Below are positions 21,483-34,191 of a stretch of DNA of 64,000 bases, in pieces. Source of the DNA: Hofstenia miamia (lineage: Eukaryota; Xenacoelomorpha; Acoela; Hofsteniidae); NCBI GenBank assembly GCA_900660155.1, contig CABFPE010000077.1, positions 983,798 through 1,047,797 on the forward strand, written 5' to 3'. Below the pieces are notes generated by a model, which saw only the letters and a list, made by a program, of their open reading frames with translations, made no database searches and was not told the origin of the DNA. Position 1 is the stretch's first letter, and each line of letters starts with the position of its first letter. Made by a program: the position numbers and the translations under genes.

Positions 21483-22631
21483 CTTATCGATACACTGGTA
21501 TCCTTTATCGCATTTCATTTGATCGTCCTCACATGGACAGCCTAATTCACGAGGTCTACGGAAGTATTCGCAAATGCCTCCATAATTGGGACCAGATCTT
21601 GAATACTTGCAAGGTATACATCGATCACACCAAAATGAGTTATTGGGACAGAGAAACTCTGCATTTTCTATGTGGTTACAATCAGCTTCATCAGAAAACC
21701 AAAGATCACAGTCGTACTTAAAGTCACAAACTTTTGTCTTTGGAATACATATATCCTCACCCTGACATTTGTGATATGTCGCGGGGTCGCATTCGCAAAG
21801 TTGTGAAATTTCTTCATCGGTTGCCTCACAATTAGAAATATCCACGCAAAGACTTCGTTTTTCGATACACTTATCCGAATTTGGGCACTTGAAATAGTAG
21901 TAGCAATCGCAATTCTCATCGCTTTCATCATAACAGTCATAAGTATGCTTAATTGCTCCGTTGATTTCTTCTGAATATTTATCACATTTCAAGCGATTGG
22001 GGATGCAGTTATCTCCTGAATAGCAGGAAAAATAACCTTCATCGCAACTTTTTGAACAGTTAATTTCATCAACCCTTGATGAACAATCATAGATCTGATC
22101 ACAAAGATGATACTTTGAAATGCAGTAATTGTTATCATCTGGACATAAAAATGTCCCATCATCACAACCACATTCATCCAGACTTGTGAAACCATGAGGG
22201 AAGCAATCTATAACTCCATCACAAACACGTTCAGGTGGTAAACATCTTCCAGCTGAAATGTTTCCAAGTTTGCATCGCAGCCATCCTTCAGGACAGTTGC
22301 AATTTTCATCTAATCCCCCTGGGCAGTCATCGATATTATTACACACTTTACTTTCGTTAATGCACTTCGATTCCTCAATATCATCAAAAGGCAGAAAATC
22401 ATAACAGTAGAATCCTTCACAATTAGTGAGATTATCAAAAGAGCAGTTAGCTTCATCGATGCCTGAATCATGGCAGTCGACGATTCGATTACATTTGTAT
22501 AATGGCAGAACACACGTGAGATTGTTCTGGCAATCAAAATATGGAAAGGGGCAATATTGACTTCGTGCAATCACATAGAGAAACACATGCAGACCTATGG
22601 TCAGTAGCACGCCCACTTCCTTTGAATTCAT
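21483..22631 (-). CDS. LDLa-containing rhodopsin-like GPCR, exon 1 (start)
   Basis: This exon encodes residues 1-383 of a predicted 991-residue receptor. The ATG at 22,629-22,631 opens a signal peptide (hydrophobic LLTIGLHVFLYVIA). About eight LDL-receptor class A modules follow, each with its Cys pattern and acidic Ca-binding end (for example DCHDSGIDEANC, DCPGGLDENC, DCSSRVDEINC, DCYDESDENC). The eighth, near residues 330-365, is degenerate. The ninth is cut by the intron after CDKGYQCIDK and continues in exon 2. The donor is AAG|GTATTT, phase 0. LDLa modules bind ligands extracellularly. With the three modules of exon 3 the total is about twelve, the number known for mollusc GRL101. No leucine-rich repeat block was seen, unlike GRL101 and the relaxin receptors. 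Confidence 0.9.
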
Positions 22632-24190
22632 CGAAATAATGGCTTCAATTATTATTATTAATTAATGATCAAAGCGAATGATTTTACTGAGTAATTTTAA
22701 TTTTTCAAATGCCATTATGTTTTTGGTTAAGTAATGAGTCTTAATTGTTTTGCAATTTAAAAAATCCAAATTGAATTAAATATCGCTTTAAATAACAGTT
22801 TATTATTAGAATTTTAATAATTGCTTGTCTAATAAAATTCTCAAATGGCTCAAAGGGCTGCTTTCTAATATCATATTGTTTCAATTCTTTTTTAAAAACT
22901 TTTTTCTGAATTATGTGTGGGAAAATGAGGAAATAGCGATAAATTCATTAATTTCCCCAGATTTTGTCAAATGCTACTACATGTCGAAACAGATTTGAAG
23001 TGGAAGAACCACATACATTTCGATATATATATATATCTCGCTCATAAGTAATGAATAGAGCGAACAAAGTATAAAAAAACAAAATTAAAATAAGGGTTGT
23101 AAATATTTCGAAATTTAATTGTTTTAATGCATATGCATACATAATTTAAAAATTTTAAAGTAAAATAAAGTCACAAAAATTTTTCAACATTTGGAAATAG
23201 GTAAAAAATTTTTGAAATTTTCTTTGTGGTCAAATTTTTATATCAAATTTTCGGAAGAGAAACAATTTATGAACGATTTTTATAAAAAGTTCCTTAAAAC
23301 CACATAATTCACAAAGTGAACAACATTTTTCAATCGCAAAGGATTTTATGACATTTATGAGTCTTGCATTAAATTGTATCCAAAAGTTTAATTAGGAGGA
23401 AGCCCCTACCTATAAGCCTTGACCCTCATTTCCATTTCGCTTATAGCTTTTAAAAATATAAATTTCTTGGTTACAAAAACATTATAAAATATCACTGCAC
23501 AATTTTTAACTATTAAAATAGAGAAAAGTTGGAGCAAGCATATAATTATATGTTTTAATATTTTGCAAATGTTTACAAAAATGACATTAGTAAGGGTATT
23601 ATTGTTGAGAGACCAAGAATTGCTATATCAATGAGGCAATAATGCAAAAGTTAGTGAACGCCACAAATTACTATACTTTGAGTCTGAATCAACCTCAATT
23701 TTGGATGGCGGAAATTGAAAACTATATATAACATGACTTAATGAATAATCCGTGCAATCGGTTCATTAAATCTTACAAAATGTGGATTGGTGAAAATTGC
23801 AAGTGATCTCCTGCTTCCATGGAAGGATTCTTTTTAATGTTAAAAAGCTCTTAGACGAGCTTCTAACATGCAATTTGCTGCGCAGTGTTGAATCTTTTGT
23901 TTAAAAATACATCTTCAAAAAGATTTTGTTATAGATTAATAAACCGAATTTTGCACATGCGTAGGAAATTTTATTAGAATAATATGTATTTATATATATC
24001 ATTTAAATGAGGAGGGAACTGCGAATCAATGTTTTTGTTGTTCGATAGATGGGGTTTGCAAAGAATTGTTTTGATAAATGGCTATTTCATAATTTCCTTG
24101 ATAAACTGCTATTTCAGCTAATTAAGTCGATTCTTTCAAGCACAAAGACTAAAATAGATATTTGAAAACAATTTTTATCATTGCATTTTA
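22632..24190. other. Upstream region of the LDLa receptor gene
   Basis: AT-rich, no coding similarity. Promoter elements could not be singled out; no convincing TATA box stands out from the AT background. Confidence 0.4.
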
Positions 24191-24194
24191 GAAG

Positions 24195-24560
24195 TACAGT
24201 CAAACCTCGGTTGTCGAACGCTTCTGTTCTCGACCAAATCGGTGTTTCGATCAAAAAGTTCGTATATTACTTTATGTTACCAACAATTTATGCCCGTTTT
24301 ATAATTTTTTATTGTATCATAACCTTTAATGTTCTGTATGTTACAGTTGGTAAAAAAACATACGAAATGTTTGTATTTTGTTTTTTTATACTTTTAGACA
24401 GAATATCTTTATTAAAATAGAACACGTAGTATTTATGATAAACAACAGATTAAAATTATTTACATTGATTATAATGGGAAAAATAGCTTTGGTTTTTAAA
24501 CAAATCGCTTTTCGAACAGCCTTCTTGAACGGATTATGTTCGAAAACCGAGGTTTGTACT
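24195..24560. mobile_element. Tigger/pogo-type MITE
   Basis: About 365 bp. The left end reads TACAGTCAAACCTCGGTT followed by GTCGAAC, and the right end, inverted, reads AAACCTCGGTTTTCGAAC. Such ends with TA targets are typical of pogo/Tigger MITEs. The open frames inside (24,181-24,587) are not genes. Confidence 0.8.
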
Positions 24561-26510
24561 TTAAAAACTATATTGATGATGTTTTAATTAATCTATCTTT
24601 TCCAGAAAACAAAATAATTCACTTGTTTACAGTTAAAAATAGGTAATAAATAGACGTTCTGGAAATAGTTAAAATGATAACGTAAGGCCTTTTTTTTAAT
24701 TCACAAGAATGATCAACCAAATTTTAAACATGGCTAGTAAAGACTCTGATGGAAACAATGATTATAGGATTAAAAAATATTTTAGAACAGCAACTACAGA
24801 TTAATGGATTTTCACATTTTCTAATGCAACAGTTTTAAACTCTACTGTTGTAAAAATAATCTCTAGCACTTAGTTAATCAATTTTCTTAATTGCATTATT
24901 GCTTAATTATCTTGATTTATCAAAATATCTCCATTAGATAGATCTATCATTTTAGTAAAGCGAATGTGTTCCAGACTAAGATATTAGAGAAGCCATAATT
25001 CAGTATTTATTGGAAAACTTTATCAATAACGTTGAGTTTAATTCGAGCTTGAAGCATCTGAGAGTGATCACAACAAATGACGTCTATCTTCACACAATTA
25101 TTGCAGAATGCAAGGAAATCACTATTTTGAGATTGTAGAAAATCCATTATTATTACTAAACTGCAAGCACATTATTTTCTTGGCTGACATGATCCTTCAG
25201 TTTTAGTTATTATTAATCAAAAGCTAACACAAAACAATGGTAGACTATTCAATGCAAAACTACTTACTTAATCTAGTTTCCAAAAATGAAAGGAAATGAT
25301 TCTAATTGTGTAAAGACAACCAGATTGTCAACATGATCGGACACAATATTAAAGATAAAAACAAAAAAAATTGTTACAAGATTAGGCTCATCATTAATTT
25401 CTTAGAAAAAATGTTCCGAGCCATTTAGATAATCGAAAGTCAAGATCTCATGGGGCAATAATTTACAATGACTACTTTGTTCTATAAGTATAAGACCCCA
25501 AACCCGTTGAGGCACTCAAAATCAGAGGTCGTTAAGTTATAAAATTCTGGATCGGAAGCCTTACGCAAAGATAGCTTTGTAGAGAACATGGATTGCGTGA
25601 ATGTAAATGAAATTCGAGACAATACTAATTCATGTGGTGTCCTATGATTTTGGATATCTTTATTAGATTTCTTAACAGAATGATATTAAATATATATTTA
25701 ATAAATTCTTTTTCGTATCAATTGATAAGAACAAAAACTCATGGAATGAACTTAACTGGTTTTATTAACCGGATCTTTAAAAATTAGGGTTGTTTACACA
25801 TATCTATATTCACATTCAAGTTAATTTAACATCTTAACATACTATCCCGAAAATTTTCATTCACCAATAGCCAGTAAATCAATTTTTTTTCAATAAATAG
25901 TCCAAAATGTAAAAAATTGAATTATTGAAAACTAACTTACTGCAGAAAAAATTTAATTGCAATTATTACAAAGCAAAAAGTGGTTTCCGGCAATCCCACA
26001 TTCTATGTAACTCCACTTTTGACAAACTCGACACTCCAAAATGTCAGTTTAAGTAGCTAAGTTATTGAGAGTACAATACCGACTCACTGCGTTACTCCAT
26101 ACGCCGACTCTTATAGACCAGTGTTTCCATTTCATTGTACCGCTTCGCTTTAGCACTATCTTGGCCAGTTTCTAGTTATATCACATGATTTTTAGCATTC
26201 ATATTTACTTTGTCATATTCAGAGCAAATGCCATTTAGGACTGCACACTCTCCTCAGATATGAGACTTCGTAGGCTGTCCTTGTTTGGAAAACGATCTCT
26301 CTACATTTGCTTCAGTTACCGCAACGTCTGAGATTGCCAGGACAAATCGAGACAATTGACACTAGGTCGGAGACTTTACGGCCCAATAGTCTTGTATTTC
26401 TTTTCTGGCTCATAAACTCGAGCTATGAGTTCTCCGATTTTCAAGAAAGTGTCTGAGTGTGAGAATACCTGACCGTGTGCCTGGGCCCCATGCCGATAGA
26501 TATTTCATTA
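24561..26510. other. Intergenic stretch, no feature seen
   Basis: No coding similarity, RNA gene or repeat recognised. The part 25,960-26,460 is somewhat richer in G+C. Confidence 0.4.
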
Positions 26511-26514
26511 AAAT

Positions 26515-26883
26515 TCTGGTCTAGAGGCCGACGGTATACGGAACTGAAGCGGTTTTTTGGTAAAACCAAAAACCGAACCGAATGTATTTTGCAAATACCG
26601 TGCCAGACGTTTTTTGATGACTACATGCAATTGATTATGCATGTAATTGCTCTAAGCGGGGAGGGACATGCACAATCCCGTCGCTCTTATCCAAACAAAA
26701 AAGAACTTGTGTCTGCTTAATTACCTTCTGTGGTTGTAATCATGACTTGTAACATAACACAATAAAAATCTTCTGTTGTAAATTGTTTTCATACCGAACC
26801 TAACAGAAACCGCGGTATTTTTTGCAGGAACTAAATCGTACCAAACCGACTATAAAATTTCAAAACCGTTGGTCTCTATTCTG
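26515..26883. mobile_element. MITE-like element with imperfect inverted ends
   Basis: About 370 bp. The left reads TAGAGGCCGACGGTAT and, further in, CGGTTTTTTGG. The right, inverted, reads TAGAGACCAACGGTTTT and, further in, CGGTTTGG. CpG-rich ends and a non-coding centre suggest a hAT-like non-autonomous element. The 81-residue open frame (26,475-26,720) lies mostly in the left end and is not a gene. No clear target duplication was seen. Confidence 0.5.
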
Positions 26884-27676
26884 GGCTATATTCGCGTGTC
26901 AATATGAAATTAATGAGTTATTGGCTTAATAATCTGGCTAATTTTCCCTCCCAAAGATCTTGGGTCAACCTCCAAGCCCCAAGATTGACCCAATATCCAA
27001 GATTCCAACCCTACCTCAACATCAGAACTTTCAAGGCCAGACCAAGAATTTGACTGAGATCTTCCTTAAATACATAAGTAATATATTATATCATAGCGGC
27101 TGTTAACTGCATTGACCAGACGTTCATGAAATTCCATTTGTGATGGCACATCTTTTTGAAGACTACAAAAAATCCCTTCTTTTTAATGGCCCATTAATGA
27201 AATTATTATTTCCTAAATCCTTTTCAAAACAAGTTTGATTGTTTTGATTTAGAGTGTTAAATATATACTGTAAATACAATTTGAAAAATTCAATGATAAA
27301 ATCCTATTTGTCATGCTAACTATAAATAACATTATTCTAATTATTCTAGTTTATGTAAAACACGATGATTATTTCCGCGTGGAATTCCTAAGATAATTAG
27401 TTGTGATTAAAAAAATTTGCAAACAAACGATGATTATTTAGGCCACGGTTAGACTAGTGATTGTTTCAAAAGTGATTTATCATATTTGAAAGAATTGCAT
27501 GTCTAACCACCCGAGATAATTTGCTGCTAAAAACAGACGATTGCATATTTTTATTCGAAAAACACTTTTTGCAATTTTTTTTCTGTAAAAATAGTTGTCA
27601 GGCCCCCCGTTTTAAAAATCCTAAACGCGCCACTGTTTAGAAGCTATTACATTCATGTGAAACAGGTTTTCTTTCA

Positions 27677-28390
27677 GTGCACGAGTTGTGCAATTCACAA
27701 TATAATTGCAATATCTCCTGGCTGCATCCATCATGCCAGATGTATGGCAAAGACAATTTAGTCTATGACTATTTTCATTTTCCGCCATCAATTCATTTTG
27801 ACACCTCGAGAAGAACAAGGCTATTGATTTTTCTTCACACTTACAAAAAGATCTGGATATCAGCTCCAAAGGCAGCTTGGGCGCCAATGAATGATTTGAA
27901 ACTTTGTCAAAAGTTATCAGGTTATGACAAAGTTGGAGTCAAATCCACTTGCACTCCAAAAATCGCAGATCACTTACGGAATTTTTCTGAGAATCTTATC
28001 GGGCTTGCCATTTTCAACAAGAGAGTTTCAGAGCAAGAAAAGGAAGCGATTGTGAAAGAAATGAAACAAGTCGAAGGATGGAAAACACACAGAAAATGCC
28101 CATGGTAGACATGTCCACAATTCATGAGAAAACTTTGCCCAATTTCACAACTCGACGTTAAAATCTTTCGAAGTTTTCAATTCTCAGACTCCTTCCTTTC
28201 TGTAAGTCACTCTGAATGGAAAGACTTGAATGAATTTGAATGTGACTCATTTCTCTCCTGTGTGTTACAAATGAGAGCGCAGAATGAGGCATGGGCCTTA
28301 TTCAAGAATTTAATGAGTAGGTTGATTCAGAAACAAGAGCAGCTCCAGTATTTCCTCACTGTCATTTTGGAACATCGACATGATACCTAA
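27677..28390 (+). pseudogene. Decayed gene of an uncharacterised transposon-associated family
   Basis: Two open pieces (27,677-28,108 and 28,124-28,390) separated by a stop and frame change. The first has APMNDLKLCQKLSGYDKVG, then HLRNFSENLIGLAIFNKRVS. This resembles a protein family I recall from invertebrate genomes, in which P-x-N-D-L is followed by HLWYLSEELVGLALFD. The second ends with LIQKQEQLQYFLTVILEHR, like that family's closing helix (L-T-K-x-E-E-Q-x-Q-x-L-L-x-V-V-x-x-H-R). Its function is not known to me; copies usually sit in transposon-rich DNA. The HLWY core is altered here and the N-terminal part is missing. The identification rests on memory of the pattern, not on a search. 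Confidence 0.5.
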
Positions 28391-30450
28391 ACTTTTCAAA
28401 GGCAACAATCCTTTCACAACTAAAATGATAAGACGTGAGAATGTTTCTTGTAAGTGTTTCTTATGTAACATTTAAACCATATCTTGATTTACATTATGAT
28501 AAATTGTTAAGTAGATAATCACAAGGCTAAAATCAAGGAGATTTTTCAGAATAAAATGGATGCAATTGGTGGAATAAAATAAATATAATATTTATATTTT
28601 TATATTTATGTTTGCATAAACTCAAAATCTAGGAAAACCGCATATATAAAACCCTTCTTAAAATCTGGGTTACCAAAATTGGCTTCAAAGTATCATCCTA
28701 TAAGCATTTACTGAAAATGTCTCTAATTCTAGAAAATCTTTGATATTATCAACATTCTATTCACACTTGGTGTGCATTCAATAATGATATTCAATGTAAT
28801 TGTGTAATAAACCAAAATAATTATAATTAATTAGACAGTTTATATGCCATAGCTAGAGTGACCAACCTATTAAATGAGAAATTTATATCTGATAAAATCA
28901 AATTGTTTTTGCCTTTGGTGTTAATTAATGAGATTAGGCAAACAAAAATGAATGACTTGGCTTTGATATATAATAAATGTGTCAATTGCTTTGGGTATAT
29001 TTTTATTATAAATTGTTTGTTGTTTATATTTGATTATAATTATAAATATGTTTATATTGTAGAATGATAAATTTGCAAATGGTAGCATATAATCTTAGGA
29101 AATCTTTGACAGACAGGATGGCAATGTTTGAGAACCAGACCATACTGAACCAGACTGGACCTGATCACTTCCAGATCTGCTGAGTCTTGGTCATTCCCCT
29201 TAGAACTGAGATTTCAGTCTATTTGCAACTCTGGCTTTAGCCTGCCTAATACATAAATCCTAGACTTGCCTCTGCCTTTAATTCTACCATGTTGGTTTCC
29301 TAACAACACATGCAAAAAAACTGAAAAAATTTCAACACATAGTATTTAAATGGATCAGTCTGGTGGTCACTGCTATAAAGAATACTTATTAACTTTAAAT
29401 ACTCTGCCAATATGCTTTAAAAGAATGTATAATGACTTATTATTTTTGTAGAAATTTTCTATAAGAAAATAGACATCAATCCAGACATGTATTTGCCATA
29501 TGTTGAATTTCCATATGAAACAAGGCATTCATCATCCTCTATTCTCTATAAAGCAGACACATAAATTCACTTTTGGTAAAAATTCAAAAGTTCTAAATGT
29601 GATAAATACTGCAATAATTGTACTTATTTTTCATTAATATTCCAAAATTGGAACAATTGTGTGAAGTTGTCTTCATTTTGTTTCAAATTGGATATTGAAG
29701 GTGTAAATATATTTGTGAAATAGTAACAATTAACTAATACCACTAATTTCATATGAAAATAATATGCAATCAAGTAGACTAACACCAAATTAGCCATTTG
29801 GATTTAGGTACAATAAATATAAGGGTAATGTTTAACAAACTTTGAGAAAAATACATTTAATAATTTAATGATGACGATTTTTATGTATGTAGAACTATGA
29901 TAAAATTATTTACTCTATTTTTTTACTGAGTCTTGGAAATATAATAAGCCATTTGAAACACAGTAAGAAAGTTTCTGATAAATATAATGATTTTCACTTT
30001 GTTTCATAGTTTGAAAAAACAATTAAAACATGCATATTGTAGATATTTTAGTGGACTCCTTTTTCAATCATTAAATCTTTTAAAACCCTGTGAAATTTTT
30101 AAAGCAACAATTTCTAAAGATTTGATTTAGCAAAGTTATTACAATTAATTTGTTAGAAAATTATAAAAAACAAGTCAAAGAATTACTAAAGTTCTTTGCC
30201 AACATAACATCTAATTAATATCCATGTGGTGTTTATGTCATCATAAGTTTTTTAAGTAATATATTTATAAAGCATTCATATGAACACTCATTTTCTGTGT
30301 GGTTAGCTATTTTTAACCATTTTATCTCAATATTTGGCAATTCAGGCATCTGTCATAGTTTGAATGCCTTTCAACAAGCTAATTGAAATGTTAAATTCAT
30401 TGTGCAACAAACTTATTTCTCTAACTAAGCAAAGAGGAATAAATCAAAAT

Positions 30451-30514
30451 CTAGTTAGAAGCATTATTTCATAATGGTAGGAATCAGACATTGAAGATCT
30501 TGAGTGTCTAATGT
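30451..30514. repeat. 65-bp direct repeat, copy 1
   Basis: Shares CTAGTTAGAAGCA, TAATGGTAGGAAT and GAAGATCTTGAGTGTCTAAT with 30,859-30,921, in the same orientation. Confidence 0.8.
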
Positions 30515-30858
30515 TACACAGAGAGCAGAGCTTTGCACCATTTTCCCCTTTGAGAACATTGTTTTAATTCATGATTTGTCCCAGAGCATGCAATTATCTT
30601 GTTAAGAGACAGATGATGCCATTTAACTCAAGTGTTTTGCTCTAGGGCCAGCCCCATTGTGTAGCATCTGCTAAATAATATTTCAGTTGTCATCAACTGT
30701 TTGCAACCAAGCATTGAATATGAATGATTACCACTACTTGTGAAATAATGCAATTATGTATAATGGATGAATTAAATATTTGTTCATAATGTTGGTTTGC
30801 CAAAACATGTAAAATTGGAATCAGATTAATTTAACCTACAACAATAATTATTGAGTTT

Positions 30859-30921
30859 CTAGTTAGAAGCAGCCCTTAATAATGGTAGGAATTAGGCACT
30901 GAAGATCTTGAGTGTCTAATA
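30859..30921. repeat. 65-bp direct repeat, copy 2
   Basis: Second copy, about 410 bp downstream of the first. The DNA between shows no coding content. Confidence 0.8.
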
Positions 30922-32822
30922 TACTTTAAGCTTGTATTTATTTATATTTAACAAATATTATAACAAGATTGATTATAAAAAATTAAATTATAGCTTACAT
31001 ACAAATTAACAAAAACACTAACAACTTTGTAGAGTATCCTACACAATAATCAAATAAAGTAATTATCATTATACAGAGCTGAGTGAGGAATGTGTGTTTT
31101 GAACCAAAGCACATAGGATTCAAAAACCATTGATGGCTCACAATTGTTTCCATTATTGACCATTATTGGGACTAGTACTGGGCAATTAATGGTATAGCCA
31201 TATATCCAACAATTAGCCAACAATACAACTTAAAAAAATATTGCCAGATGTTTTCAAATATATTTAAATTATAAATAATATGAATATAAATTAGTTTAGT
31301 AAAAAATTATGGCTTGAGTAAAAAATCAAAATAGTGATTGCAGTTAGTTTATATATTTGTTTTATATTTTATAGAATGTTATTCAATGACAATTTTGTAT
31401 TTTGTACAATATGAATAATAAAATAACTAAAAGCAATTCACTCAAATAGCAGAAAAGTTAAATTAAGAAAAATAATAATTCAATTAGTAAATTTAAATAA
31501 GAGTGTAAAAAACCTGACTTTCCTATTACTTTTCATTAGGCAATCTTTTTTCTGGTGTTGATGTAGTCACTTTCAGGTGCTTCTTTATGCAATGCACAAT
31601 CCTGATTTGTTTATTTCTGAATTTCAAATGGAAACATCTGTCAAATGTTGCTTACAACAACTGTTGATATTGCACATTTAAAATTTCAGCTAGGATAGAA
31701 CAAAGTTTATTTTGTCCTCAACTTTTCACTCAAAATAGTTACAGATTAGTTTCATTTGCTACATATTAAAAATATTTGAAATAATGAATGAAACTAAATT
31801 ACAATTTTTGGAGATGGCATCCCAATTTGTTAGAATTAAGTAGTGCTTTATTAAGTATTTTCATTTCAATTGGATCTGTTCAAACTCTTTACCAATAATT
31901 TGCATATGAAATATAAGAATAACTATATGTCAGTCAATGATAATGTATCTACATTTATTAATTCCATTTTCCCTACTTCTGTTGAAAATTTGATTCTGTT
32001 TGTAAGCCAATCTTTAGTGAACAAATGCACAGTATAAAGCTAGTGTGATATGCTACTTCAAAAATATTCAAAAGACCAATTTCATAAAATATTTATGTAT
32101 TACTTTCTAAGTGGAGTAGAAATTTCCAACTTTATATTTATAATTTATCTAGTTTCAACTACAATGGTTTGACAAAATTATTTTGTTGGTGAAGTGGAGG
32201 TTATTGTGACATCAGCATGGAAATCTGCATTGATGAACACCAGGATTTGCTGATGTCTCAGTAATTAACAACCTGACTCCAGTGCTAAATGAGCCTATTC
32301 CTACTAAAAGTTGAAGGTAGCTGGGAGATCAGGTAAGAGAAGGGTGCATTAGACAGGAACCCTAATTTAAATAAAGAGAGAGAGAAGCCCTACAATTTCC
32401 TGAGTGTAAAGTGTACTCCACATGCTCATGTACCTAAATTCAGTGCAGGCCTCAGCTCATGCAATTTCGGTGCTGCAAAAAAATATAATAAACATAATAA
32501 ATGACAAGCAGTTCTGAAAAGATCTACACCTAAAACTGCCAAAGTGCTGTAGTGATGAACTTGTAAAGCTGTGCCTGAACAAGGCACCCTTGGCAACAAT
32601 CAGATAATTTAGAAAAGCATTTTAATAAATTACATACACAACTAGAAGTAAGGGTAGAGTAAAATCTATTAAACTTTTGATAACAAAATCCAAGTGTTTA
32701 AACAGAAAACAGGTATTTCATCAACAAAAGTAACACTAAAAGCATACCATGAACTATGAGTAAAAAACTAACAGGTCCCTTGTTAACCTTTTGCATGGTA
32801 ATCAACTAAATCAAAAATACTG

Positions 32823-32985
32823 CATGGCAGATTATTTAAACTTTCAAAAATAGCACAAATTGTTTAACACTTATTAAGTCAGTTGAGGCAATTACAAATT
32901 CATGTAAATATATTGTACAATTAATATTTATTAATTTCCAAATACTAATTATGAAAATGTTTGTAAGGCATTGGTTGATGCCACA
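32823..32985 (-). repeat. LTR (3' LTR of the minus-strand element)
   Basis: 163 bp, matching 38,285-38,447 with a modest number of differences. It ends TGCCACA on the plus strand. LTRs this short are unusual for the family. Confidence 0.85.
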
Positions 32986-33007
32986 TGCCCCCCTATCCTG
33001 GGCTATT

Positions 33008-34191
33008 TCAATCCAACAATTCAATGATATCAGGCTGTATGAGTTGCTGAGCATATTGTAACAATGAGATAGCACATGGTTCACCCCAAGATAAGATATC
33101 AGAGAATTCAGTTGAATGAGTTGCATAGCAGATTGATTCTAGTTCTGTAGTAAGAGTTTTAGTAAATTTGTAGAACTTAGGGTTGATCATTTGAGTAGAT
33201 ATTGGTAAGGCATTTCATAGTAAATTAATTTTTCTGGTAAAAATATTGTAAAATTTGTAGTAGAGATATCATCCTTTCAGAGTGATGAGTAGTGTCATGT
33301 GAGCATCAATGTCAGATGTGTAAGCTTCATCTTCCTTGATTGTAGTGTCTTGATAGAAAATTTTAAAGAAAGAATACAAATTAGTGATTTAACCTCATCA
33401 AAATAAATTGATGTGTACTCACTGAGTACGTCCTCTGTAATTAGATTGGGTTCATTAATGTTGGCATGCATCATTGTTATAATTTCAATGTGTTTTGAAA
33501 CATCATAATATTTGAGTGTTTTTTGAATTAAATAAGTCCAGAGGAGGTCATTCATCCCAGAGAATAAGATAACAGTTTTGGATGGAAGCTTTGTGAGGAA
33601 ATGTTTGAAGTGATTGATTTGATCAGCTACAGGCTTACCATTTTGGAAGAAATACTCTAGTGTGCAGCTCCAAATAGGTGAGATTGAGTGGTATCCAAAA
33701 TAACAATAGTAAGTTTGATTTTAGAGGATTTATCCAGTTTATAAGCCAGAAATATTTTCTCTATAAGTTTGGTATCAGATAGTTCCTCAGTTTTAATGAA
33801 ATATATAACTAGTAAATTTTCTAGAGATAGATTAACTTCCAATTGCATAATCAAATTGTCTTTGTAAGTTAACTGATGAAGATTAGCAATACAAAATTCT
33901 GCATCAATTTAGTATGAATGGTACTGTGATAATAGGATTGATTCATTTCTTCACAAATCTCATGCAGAGTATTAATAGCAGGATTATTTTCTGCATCTAT
34001 AGGATAAAGTAATACAGAACACTAAATTTGTGATTAGGAGTATCCAATTGTTTGTTTATGAACAGTTTTGTCTCTGGAGATAACTGAGATTTGGTAATGT
34101 AACATGCAGTTCTGGTGGCAATGAAGTAAGGATGAAGCATTTCAGTGCCAACATTTGAAAGATGTGCATGATGTTGATACTGCTGTTCCAA
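33008..34191 (-). pseudogene. Extra coding-like region of the LTR fossil, unknown kind
   Basis: Several minus-strand open pieces lie between the integrase part and the 3' LTR, a place where some Ty3/gypsy elements carry an additional gene. The text shows no envelope hallmarks that I can see (no clear signal peptide or membrane anchor) and I do not recognise it. Fossil, broken. Confidence 0.45.

Noticed and set aside
21533-22570. Other-frame open readings across the first receptor exon
   Set aside because: They are shadows of the LDLa coding frame; only the frame from 22,631 shows the Cys pattern and signal peptide.
24181-24587. Two open frames of 79 and 69 residues
   Set aside because: They run through the inverted ends of a MITE and have no protein features.
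26475-26720. 81-residue open frame
   Set aside because: It covers the left end of a MITE-like element, and its repetitive R/K/T text follows from the CGGTTT-type repeats.
33008-34191. Envelope gene in the LTR fossil
   Set aside because: The region after the integrase part lacks a visible signal peptide, membrane anchor or cleavage site, so it was left as unknown.
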